Positions 1 to 5,441 of a stretch of DNA of 7,078 nt are shown here, piece after piece. Made by a program: the position numbers and the translations under genes. Position 1 is the stretch's first letter; each line of letters starts with the position of its first letter. Location: NCBI GenBank assembly GCA_002298155.1, contig DBME01000332.1:5710-12787 (forward strand), in the 5' to 3' direction. The notes beneath the pieces are model-generated. The model worked only from the letters and a program-made list of their open reading frames with translations. It was not told the DNA's origin and searched no databases. Source of the DNA: Holophagaceae bacterium UBA706 (GTDB lineage: Bacteria > Acidobacteriota > Holophagae > Holophagales > Holophagaceae).

Positions 1-109
1 TCGTCACCTGGGTGAGGAAGCGCCCGTCGCCGCGGCTCGTGCAGTCCGCGAACCAGCGCGTGGCCAGGTCGAAAAGCTCTTTCCGGTGCGTGATGCTGGT
101 CAGGTGCAT
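1..109 (-). CDS. Unrecognised protein, N-terminal 36 codons only (runs off left edge)
   Basis: An open frame starts with ATG at 109-107 and stays open to the window edge, giving a peptide that begins MHLTSITHRKELFDLATRWF. I do not recognise the family. The case for a real gene is codon use: about 34 of the 36 visible codons end in G or C, as in the neighbouring genes, and the frame is on the same strand 45 bases after the small-subunit gene. The ribosome-binding site is weak: an AGG lies about nine bases before the ATG, and a GGAG lies further off, about 16 bases away. No other ATG, GTG or TTG lies in this frame between the previous stop and this ATG, so the start is well constrained. The visible part is soluble-looking, with no membrane segment or signal peptide. 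It may be a seventh operon member or an accessory or regulatory gene. Function unknown. Confidence 0.5.
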   Translation of the reverse strand, partial: MHLTSITHRKELFDLATRWFADCTSRGDGRFLTQVT

Positions 110-133
110 GGCAGGGCCTATGTTACTCCGTCC

Positions 134-160
134 GGGGAGGGCGGAGGGAAGGGATCAGGG
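134..160 (+). other. G-run cluster with G-quadruplex potential at the end of the small-subunit gene
   Basis: The plus strand carries five runs of at least three G (134-137, 139-141, 146-148, 151-153, 158-160), separated by one to four bases. This fits the usual G3+N1-7 quadruplex pattern. It spans the stop codon of the small-subunit gene and most of the spacer to the next gene, and lies on the template strand for both. Folding and function are not shown by the sequence, and chance is plausible at this GC content. Confidence 0.4.
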
Positions 161-919
161 CTTGACCTTGCCCAGGAGCCTGAGGAGACCGTCCAGGATG
201 GTGAGGGGGTGGGGGGGGCACCCGGGGATGAAGAGGTCCACGTGGATTCCGGCCCCGGGGGCCCCGCCCCACTGCTCCTCCTGGTCGAGGTAGGGCCCGC
301 CGCTGATGGCGCAGGCGCCCACGGCGATGACCAGCTTGGGATCGGGGGTGGCGTCCAGGGTCTTGCGCAGGCCCATCTCCATGTTCCGGGTGATGGGTCC
401 GCAGATGACCACGGCGTCGGCGTGGCGCGGGCTGGCCACGATCTGGATGCCGAAGCGGCCCAGGTCCCAGCCGATGGTCCCCAGGACGTTGACGTCCACT
501 TCGCAGCCGTTGCAGCCGCCCGCGCTCACCACCCGGAGCTTCAGGGAGCGCCCGAAGATGGCCATGGCCTTGGCGTCCAGGGCCTGGGCCACCTCGTAGG
601 CCAGGTCGGGGCGGACCAGGAGGTCCTCCCGGGTGCGCGTGGCCAGGCGGAACTCGCCCGTGAAGGCGATGCCCCCGTCGGGGCAGGCGTCGGTACAGGC
701 GGTGCAGAAAAGGCAGCGGCCCAGGTCCACGGCCAGCTCCCCATTCTGGGTGATGGCCTCCGTGGGGCAGACGTCCGCACAGGCGTGGCAGGCATCCGGG
801 CACTTCCCGGGCTGGAGGACGGGAAGACCGCGGAAGCGGTCCGGCATGGGCGGCGCCACCGCCGGGTAGTGGTTGGTGCGGTGCCCTTGCCGGAAACGGG
901 AAGCCAGGATCTTCAGCAT
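155..919 (-). CDS. ehrS: Ehr small subunit: ferredoxin domain fused to NuoB/HycG-like subunit
   Basis: Predicted 254-residue iron-sulfur subunit that feeds electrons to the large subunit on the cytoplasmic face. Residues 1-30 form a leader-like helix (MLKILASRFRQGHRT) as in HycF/HyfH proteins. Residues 40-79 hold two 4Fe-4S motifs: C40, C44, C47, C51 followed by Pro, and C69, C72, C75, C79 followed by Pro. Residues 125-254 are NuoB/HycG-like, with GCNGCE (C136, C139), GAC (C203) and PGCPP (C234), a full set for the proximal cluster. C173 in ICGPIT is an additional cysteine. E. coli encodes the two halves separately as HyfH and HyfI; here they are one chain. The first ferredoxin motif has one more residue than usual between its first two cysteines. 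Start: ATG at 919-917 overlaps the large-subunit stop as TGATG. A GTG at 964 would extend it but has no better ribosome site. No Shine-Dalgarno sequence precedes the ATG, so translation probably depends on coupling. Function as part of an Ehr complex is inferred. Confidence 0.93.
   Translation of the reverse strand: MLKILASRFRQGHRTNHYPAVAPPMPDRFRGLPVLQPGKCPDACHACADVCPTEAITQNGELAVDLGRCLFCTACTDACPDGGIAFTGEFRLATRTREDLLVRPDLAYEVAQALDAKAMAIFGRSLKLRVVSAGGCNGCEVDVNVLGTIGWDLGRFGIQIVASPRHADAVVICGPITRNMEMGLRKTLDATPDPKLVIAVGACAISGGPYLDQEEQWGGAPGAGIHVDLFIPGCPPHPLTILDGLLRLLGKVKP
211..218 (+). repeat. G8 homopolymer (C8 in the coding strand) inside the small-subunit gene
   Basis: Eight G in a row on the plus strand encode the end of Cys234 and the following Pro-Pro of the PGCPP motif; another G5 run lies one base away at 205-209. 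The frame is intact through it. It is a plausible slippage or sequencing-error site, but the encoded motif is the conserved one, so no error is evident here. Confidence 0.8.
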
Positions 920-921
920 CA
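917..921 (-). other. TGATG stop/start overlap, large to small subunit
   Basis: The large-subunit stop TGA (921-919) shares its A with the small-subunit ATG (919-917). With no Shine-Dalgarno sequence in front of the ATG, this suggests termination-reinitiation coupling that would keep the two hydrophilic subunits in step. Confidence 0.8.
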
Positions 922-2433
922 GAGGTCGAATCCGCAGTAGGAGAGGTTGAAACTCTTGTTGCACAGGGGGAAGTCGGAGATGCCTTCCCCCCGCAGCGCC
1001 AGGGCCAGGCCCGTCCAGTTGTGGAACGACGGGTCGACGATCTTGTAGTGGGCGAAGCGCCCCCGGTGGTCGGTGACGGCGAGGTGCACGATCTCACCCC
1101 GCCAGCCCTCGGTCATGCCCAGGGCCAGGTGCTCGGCGGGCAGGAGCCGGGGCGCCTCCACGGCCACGGGGCTCGGCGGCAGGGTGCGCAGCACGTCCAG
1201 GGCCCAGCGCAGGAAGTCGACGCTGGAATGGATCTCCGCGGCGCGCACCCGGGCGCGGGCGGCCACGTCGCCCAGGTCCTCCAGGACCCGGGGCAGCTCG
1301 GTCTCGGCGTAGGGGCCGTAGGGATGGCTCCGGCGCACGTCCCGGTCCAGGCCGCAGGCCCGGCCCGCGGGGCCAACGAGGCCCAGGTTCTCGGCGTGGG
1401 CGGGGATGACCCGGCCCGTGCCCTCAAGACGTGACAGGACCGAGGCGGTGCTCCACATGAGCTCCACGGCGTTGGCCGTGTCGGCGGCGGTGGCCTCCAG
1501 GCGGGCCATGAGGTCCTCGGCCCGCTCCCGGTCCACGTCGAAGCGCACGCCCCCGGCGCGCAGCAGGTCGCGCCCCAGGCGCGAGCCGCACAGGACGGCG
1601 GTCATGTTCAGCCAGTCGCCCCGGAGACGCCCGCAGTAGGAGAGGGTGGGCAGGAAGCCCACGTCCCCGGCGATGGCGCCCAGGTCACCGGTGTGGTTGG
1701 CGAGCCGCTCCAGTTCCAGGGCCACGGCCCGGATCAGGTTGGCCCGCAGGGGCACGTCCAGGTCCAGCAGGCCCTCCATGGCCAGGCAGTGGGCCCAGGC
1801 GTGGCCGATGGTGGTGTCGCCGGCGGCGGTCTCCATGTGCTTGAAGGTGCAGGCGTGGGGGCCGCCCTGGAGGGTCCGCTCGATGCCGCGGTGCTGGTAG
1901 CCCAGGGCGATCTCCAGGTTGAAGACCGTCTCGCCGCTGCACTGGAAGCGGAAGTGCCCCGGCTCGATGACGCCGGCGTGCACGGGCCCCACGGCCACCT
2001 CGTGCACCTGGGTGCCCTCCACCCGGAAGAAGTTGGTGACGCCGGGCAGGATCTCGCCCTGGCGGTCCCAGGGATCCCGGGGGGAGCCCCAGGCCTGGTG
2101 GTAGCGCACGGGCTTGAACCAGGGATGGCCGATGGCCTTGAGGCCACGCTGCTCGGCGATCTCCCGCTCGAAGAGGTGGGCCTGGGGGCAGGCGGGGGTA
2201 AGCGAAGGGAACTCCACCGGGGGGAACGTGGTGCGCAGCACCTGGAGGACGGGGCCCTCCGGGGCCTCCAGTACCGCGAAACCCGTGAGGTCCGGCGTGG
2301 CGGTGAGGCACACCAGGCGGTGGCCGTCGCCGCAGGCCCGGGCGATGTGCTCCTGGAACGCGGCGAAGGGGAGGTGGGGGATCTCGGCCAGCGGGATCGC
2401 CGCGCCGTTGGCGATGAGGGCGTGGGTGTTCAT
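919..2433 (-). CDS. ehrL: Ehr large subunit: NuoC-NuoD/HycE-like protein lacking the Ni-Fe cysteines
   Basis: Predicted 504-residue cytoplasmic large subunit. Residues 1-130 are the NuoC-like part, with the ERE...GHPWFKPVR region at 89-110. The NuoD/hydrogenase-like part begins near VGPVHAGVIEPGHF (148-161) and HRGIE (181-185). In HycE-type hydrogenases the next block contains CGxC; here ETAAGDTTIGHAWAH (201-215) has Ala204 and Thr207 in those places while keeping Gly205 and His211. The C-terminus, NKSFNLSYCGFDL (492-504), has Ser498 and Gly501 where DPCxxC would supply cysteines; Cys500 lies between them. No CxxC pair occurs anywhere in the chain. The protein therefore looks unable to bind a standard Ni-Fe centre and fits the Ehr group. 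What it reduces or oxidises is unknown. The ATG at 2433 is chosen because GGAGGG lies six bases upstream and it forms an ATGA overlap with the previous stop; the frame could extend to 2496 but would then overlap that gene by 67 bases. Confidence 0.95.
   Translation of the reverse strand: MNTHALIANGAAIPLAEIPHLPFAAFQEHIARACGDGHRLVCLTATPDLTGFAVLEAPEGPVLQVLRTTFPPVEFPSLTPACPQAHLFEREIAEQRGLKAIGHPWFKPVRYHQAWGSPRDPWDRQGEILPGVTNFFRVEGTQVHEVAVGPVHAGVIEPGHFRFQCSGETVFNLEIALGYQHRGIERTLQGGPHACTFKHMETAAGDTTIGHAWAHCLAMEGLLDLDVPLRANLIRAVALELERLANHTGDLGAIAGDVGFLPTLSYCGRLRGDWLNMTAVLCGSRLGRDLLRAGGVRFDVDRERAEDLMARLEATAADTANAVELMWSTASVLSRLEGTGRVIPAHAENLGLVGPAGRACGLDRDVRRSHPYGPYAETELPRVLEDLGDVAARARVRAAEIHSSVDFLRWALDVLRTLPPSPVAVEAPRLLPAEHLALGMTEGWRGEIVHLAVTDHRGRFAHYKIVDPSFHNWTGLALALRGEGISDFPLCNKSFNLSYCGFDL
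2430..2433 (-). other. ATGA stop/start overlap, HyfF-like to large subunit
   Basis: The large-subunit ATG (2433-2431) overlaps the TGA of the HyfF-like gene (2432-2430) by the classic four-base ATGA, consistent with translational coupling across the membrane-arm to soluble-arm boundary. Confidence 0.85.
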
Positions 2434-3863
2434 GGCCGTCCCTCCACGAGCAGCGCCGCCTTGGAGAGGAGCGTCATCAACGGGCCCGGCAGCCACAGGC
2501 CGAGCGCCAGGGCCAGCACCAGGGCGCCCACCAGGGGCGCCGTGAGGCCGAAGGTGTCCTCATAGTGGGTGCGCACGGCCGCGGGGTTGGGCGTGCCCTG
2601 GAGCACGGGGAGCACCACCGAGCCCATGGCCACGAAGATCCCCCCCAGCAGGACCAGGAACGCGGTCCCCACCAGGATGCGCCCGCCGCCCAGGGCCGCG
2701 GAGGCGATGCCGAAGATGCTGGTGAACGGCGCGAAGGGCGGCGACCCCACCACCGCCACGAAGCCCAGCAGGAAGCACCATCCCGACACCGGCAGGCGCC
2801 GGATGGCGCCGGTCACGTCGGCCAGGCTCTTGGAGGAGAAGGAGCGCACGATGTTGCCCGAGCCCAGGAAGAGCACGCTCTTGATGAGGGCGTTGGCCGC
2901 CACGTGGAAGAGGGCGAAAAGGGTGGCCTTGCCGCCGATGCCCACCCCGAAGACCAGGATCCCCATGTGCTCGACGCTGGAATAGGCCAGGAGCCGGCGC
3001 AGGTCGCCCTGGCGGATCATGAACACGAAGGCCCAGGCCATGCTCAGCAGGCCCATGGCGACCATGAGCTCGCGGCCGAAGTCGCCCAGGCCGGCCGCGC
3101 AGAGGATGGAGAACATCCGCATCAGCGAAAGGAAGGCCATGGAGGTCACGCCCCCGGCCAGGATGGTGCCGACGATGCCCGGCGTCTCGCCATAGGCGTC
3201 GGGTTTCCACGTATGCATGGGCGCCAGGCCCATCTTGGTGCCGTAGCCCACCAGGAGGAGGACGAAGCCCGCCTTGAGCCAGGGCGCCGGCATGGAGGCC
3301 GCGTGCTGCACGAGGCGGTCGATGTAGATGGGTTCGCCCAGGCCGCCCAGCTGCGCCGCGTAGGCCACGAAGAACGTCCCCAGCAGGGCCAGGGCCATGC
3401 CCACCGAGCAGATGAGGAGGTACTTCCAGGTGGCTTCGAGGCTGCGCTTGTTGTGGTTGTAGTAGAGCAGCGGCGTGGTGGTGAGGGTCATGGCCTCCAT
3501 GCCCACCCACAGGACGCCGGGATGGCGGGAGGTGGCCACCAGGGACGCCATGCCCAGGAAGCTGAGCATCGCCACCCCGAAGATCCCGAAATCCCGTTCG
3601 GTGCGCAGGGCCAGGTAGGAGGGGGCGTAGAAGGCGCAGATGGTGAACAGGGTGCTGACCACCAGGAGGATCCACCCGCCCAGGGGATCCAGGCGGAACC
3701 AGGCGTCGGGCTTGAGGTGGAAGGAATGCGTGAGGGCGATGACCACCAGGACGAGGTGCGCCGAGGCGGCCACGGGCAGCACCTTGGCGCGGTGCATGCC
3801 GGGCTTCATGAACCAGACGATGGCCGCGGCGAGGAGGGGGAGGTTGATGAGGGCTATGTTCAT
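2430..3863 (-). CDS. ehrD: HyfF/NuoM-like antiporter-type membrane subunit
   Basis: Predicted 477-residue polytopic membrane protein of the NuoL/M/N-MrpA/D (proton antiporter M) family. It is expected to form an ion-translocating channel in the membrane arm. Hydrophobic segments run along the whole length. Family residues visible are Glu123 in GMEAMTL (the conserved TM5-type glutamate), Lys147 in ATWKYL, Lys210 in GTKMGLAPMHTWKPDAYGETP, the RRLLAYSSVEHMG loop (289-301) with His299, and Lys328 in NALIKSVLFLGSGN. These suggest the proton path is intact. It is somewhat shorter than E. coli HyfF (about 526 residues, from memory), but both ends look natural. The ATG at 3863 lies six bases after the HyfE-like stop, with GAAGGA about ten bases upstream of the start. 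The HyfF rather than HyfD assignment rests on position after a HyfE-like gene and just before the large subunit, plus the ATWKYLLICSVG and GNIVRSF segments. Whether it moves H+ or Na+ cannot be told. Confidence 0.94.
   Translation of the reverse strand: MNIALINLPLLAAAIVWFMKPGMHRAKVLPVAASAHLVLVVIALTHSFHLKPDAWFRLDPLGGWILLVVSTLFTICAFYAPSYLALRTERDFGIFGVAMLSFLGMASLVATSRHPGVLWVGMEAMTLTTTPLLYYNHNKRSLEATWKYLLICSVGMALALLGTFFVAYAAQLGGLGEPIYIDRLVQHAASMPAPWLKAGFVLLLVGYGTKMGLAPMHTWKPDAYGETPGIVGTILAGGVTSMAFLSLMRMFSILCAAGLGDFGRELMVAMGLLSMAWAFVFMIRQGDLRRLLAYSSVEHMGILVFGVGIGGKATLFALFHVAANALIKSVLFLGSGNIVRSFSSKSLADVTGAIRRLPVSGWCFLLGFVAVVGSPPFAPFTSIFGIASAALGGGRILVGTAFLVLLGGIFVAMGSVVLPVLQGTPNPAAVRTHYEDTFGLTAPLVGALVLALALGLWLPGPLMTLLSKAALLVEGRP
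2440..2445 (-). promoter_or_regulatory. Strong ribosome-binding site for the large subunit
   Basis: GGAGGG on the minus strand, six bases before the ATG at 2433, is the best Shine-Dalgarno sequence found at any of the starts checked. It decides the start over the in-frame upstream codon at 2496. Confidence 0.8.
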
Positions 3864-3869
3864 CGCGCG

Positions 3870-4505
3870 TCAGTCCTTCAGGTGCGCCAGGCGATGCGTG
3901 TCCTGGGAGTCGAAGGCCGTCTGGATGTGATTGATGACGATGCCCATGACGAAGATGCCCACCACCAGGTCCAGGAGCACGCCCGTCTCCACCAGGAGGG
4001 GCATCTCCTTGACCAGGAGGAGGCTGAAGAGGTAGACGCCGTTCTCCAGCACCAGGTAGCCCACCACCTGCAGCAGGGCCCGCTTGCGCGTGGTGAGCAG
4101 GAGGAAGCCGGTGAACAGGGCCATGATGGAGGCCGGCACGAAGAGGGTGCCCAGGCTGCCGGCCTGGAGCGGCAGGCGCCGGGCCAGGATGAAGGCCAGG
4201 CCCGTGCCCGCCGCGGCCATGACCAGGGAGGTGGTGTAGCCCACGTAGGGCTCGGGCTCGCGCTGGGGCTTCATGCGGTCCTGGGCCTTGTGGAGCATGC
4301 CGGGGATGACCAGGCCCTTGATGGCCGCGGTGCTCAGCGCCATGAGGAGGACGTGCACGGGCCAGTGGTCGTGCATGAGCAGGAGGATCAGGGCCAGGAG
4401 GATGCCCTGGATCGCCGCGAGCTGGATGCACTTGTTGACGCGGCTGCTGGCCACCAGCATGAAGTTGATGAGCATGATGGCCGCGAGCAGGAGGTTGGTC
4501 GACAT
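3870..4505 (-). CDS. ehrC: HyfE-like membrane subunit (NuoK/MrpC-type)
   Basis: Predicted 211-residue integral membrane protein, close in length to E. coli HyfE (about 216, from memory). It has about six or seven hydrophobic segments. The C-terminal half resembles NuoK: Glu154 in GYLVLENGVYLF and Glu173 in LLVETGVLLDLVVG are membrane acidic residues of the kind that link antiporter-like subunits to the NuoH-like subunit. The N-terminal half carries Lys25 (SRVNKCIQ) and Lys63 (STAAIKGLVIPGML) plus a charged loop at 72-86. HyfE-type subunits occur in hydrogenase-4, formate hydrogenlyase-2 and Ehr complexes but not in the compact Hyd-3 complex, so it helps place this cluster in the larger complex type. 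The ATG at 4505 follows the NuoH-like stop by three bases; only a weak AGG lies in front, so translation may rely on ribosomes arriving from upstream. Confidence 0.93.
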   Translation of the reverse strand: MSTNLLLAAIMLINFMLVASSRVNKCIQLAAIQGILLALILLLMHDHWPVHVLLMALSTAAIKGLVIPGMLHKAQDRMKPQREPEPYVGYTTSLVMAAAGTGLAFILARRLPLQAGSLGTLFVPASIMALFTGFLLLTTRKRALLQVVGYLVLENGVYLFSLLLVKEMPLLVETGVLLDLVVGIFVMGIVINHIQTAFDSQDTHRLAHLKD

Positions 4506-4508
4506 GGT

Positions 4509-5441
4509 TCAGGCCTGTAGAAGGAGCAGGAGGAAGCCGAAGGTCGCGCAGACCACGGCGGCGATGAGGGCCTGGGGCACCCGGACCATCTTGAGGCGGG
4601 CCATGACGGACTCCACCACGCCCACGCCCACGGCCAGGAGGACCATGCCGCCCAGGAAGGCGGGCCAGTCGATCCACCACGCGCCCCGCAGGGGCAGGCA
4701 CAGCTTGACCACCAGGGCGCCCAGCACCCAGAGCTTGAGGCTGGAGCCGTAGAACACCAGGGCCAGGGACGGCCCCGAGTGGTCCAGTACCATCACCTCG
4801 TGGATCATGGTGAGCTCCAGGTGGGTGTTGGGGTCGTCGAAGGGGATCCGGCAGTTCTCCACCAGGAACACGATGGCCCAGGCGGCGAGCACCAGCGCCA
4901 GGGGCCCCGAGGCGGTGCCCCAGCCCCGCCCCGCGGCGGTGAGCATGGGCCCCAGGGAGGCCTGCCCGCCGAACCGGGCCAGGGCCGCCAGGCCCAGGAA
5001 GAGGGCGGGTTCGGCCAGCACGGCGAAGGTCACTTCCCGGGCCGCGCCCATGCCCTCGAAGGCCGAGCCGGTGTCCAGGGCCGAGAGCACCACGAAGAAC
5101 CGCGCCACCCCGAAGAGGTAGGCGAAGACCACCGCGTCGCCCAGGAAGTGCAGGGGCGCGGTCTCCGAACCCATGGGCACGATGAGGGCCGCGGTGAAGC
5201 CCACCGCCACGGAGGCCACGGGCCCCGCCAGGAAGGCGCGGGTGGCGCTGCGGCTGAACACGGAACCCTTGCGCAGGAGCTTGGCCATGTCGTAGTAGAG
5301 CTGGAAGACCGGCGGTCCCACGCGCCCCGCGAAGAGGGCCTTCACCTTGTTGATGATGCCCGGCAGGAGCGGGGCCAGGGCCAGCGTCAGGGCCATCTGG
5401 GCCAGGAGGGTCAGGGCGGGCTGGAGGAAGGGGCGGATCAT
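4509..5441 (-). CDS. ehrB: HyfC/NuoH-like membrane anchor subunit
   Basis: Predicted 310-residue membrane protein of the NuoH/HycD/HyfC family, the subunit that joins the soluble catalytic arm to the ion-pumping arm. It has about eight hydrophobic helices. Diagnostic motifs are KVKALFAGRVGPPVFQLYYD (32-51) with the DMAKLLRK continuation, GSAFEGMGAAREVTFAVLAE (125-144) with Glu129, Glu136 and Glu144, and ENCRIPFDDPNTHLEL followed by TMIHEVM (195-217) with Glu195, Asp202, Asp203, Glu209 and Glu215. These acidic residues correspond to the cytoplasmic funnel that couples chemistry to proton movement in complex I, and all look intact. The length agrees with E. coli HyfC (about 315, from memory). 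The ATG at 5441 forms an ATGA overlap with the preceding stop. The same frame stays open far upstream, but that stretch lies over the HyfB-like gene and reads as arginine/proline-rich shadow sequence. No good Shine-Dalgarno sequence is seen, which suggests coupling. Confidence 0.95.
   Translation of the reverse strand: MIRPFLQPALTLLAQMALTLALAPLLPGIINKVKALFAGRVGPPVFQLYYDMAKLLRKGSVFSRSATRAFLAGPVASVAVGFTAALIVPMGSETAPLHFLGDAVVFAYLFGVARFFVVLSALDTGSAFEGMGAAREVTFAVLAEPALFLGLAALARFGGQASLGPMLTAAGRGWGTASGPLALVLAAWAIVFLVENCRIPFDDPNTHLELTMIHEVMVLDHSGPSLALVFYGSSLKLWVLGALVVKLCLPLRGAWWIDWPAFLGGMVLLAVGVGVVESVMARLKMVRVPQALIAAVVCATFGFLLLLLQA
5438..5441 (-). other. ATGA stop/start overlap, HyfB-like to HyfC-like
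   Basis: The TGA of the HyfB-like gene (5440-5438) and the ATG of the HyfC-like gene (5441-5439) share a four-base ATGA. The absence of a recognisable ribosome site in front points to coupled translation. Confidence 0.85.

Noticed and set aside
110..154. Rho-independent terminator after the small subunit
   Set aside because: Only a short imperfect CTCCG/CGGAG pairing with a long loop can be drawn, and no T run follows it on the minus strand.
86..940. 284-codon plus-strand frame opposite the small subunit
   Set aside because: Low-complexity Gly/Ala/Val/Asp-rich sequence antisense to a gene with clear iron-sulfur motifs.
920..964. GTG start adding 15 residues to the small subunit
   Set aside because: It would overlap the essential C-terminal part of the large-subunit gene and lacks a ribosome-binding site. 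The ATG at 919 gives the expected HycF-like N-terminus and a TGATG overlap.
919..2433. Annotation as an active hydrogenase-3/4 large subunit
   Set aside because: Overall similarity would suggest it, but no CxxC pair is present and both Ni-Fe ligand motifs are substituted.
919..2433. Annotation as ordinary complex I NuoCD
   Set aside because: The neighbours are HyfB-, HyfE- and HyfF-like, the small subunit is a ferredoxin fusion, and the GPVHAGVIEPGHF and HRGIE blocks are hydrogenase-like. No NuoE, F, G, A or J genes are in the window.
2640..2646. C7 run in the HyfF-like gene and G7 run at 6193-6199 in the HyfB-like gene as possible frameshift sites
   Set aside because: The reading frames continue intact with conserved motifs on both sides, so there is no sign of programmed or erroneous shifting.
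2565..4520. 651-codon open frame on the plus strand, antisense to the HyfF- and HyfE-like genes
   Set aside because: It is rich in Gly, His, Glu, Gln and Ala with no domain, and lies opposite two well-supported genes. Long antisense frames are expected at this GC content.
2560..4701. 713-codon minus-strand frame rich in Pro, Arg and Gly
   Set aside because: It overlaps three recognised genes in another frame and has the composition of a shifted high-GC coding frame, so it is a shadow.
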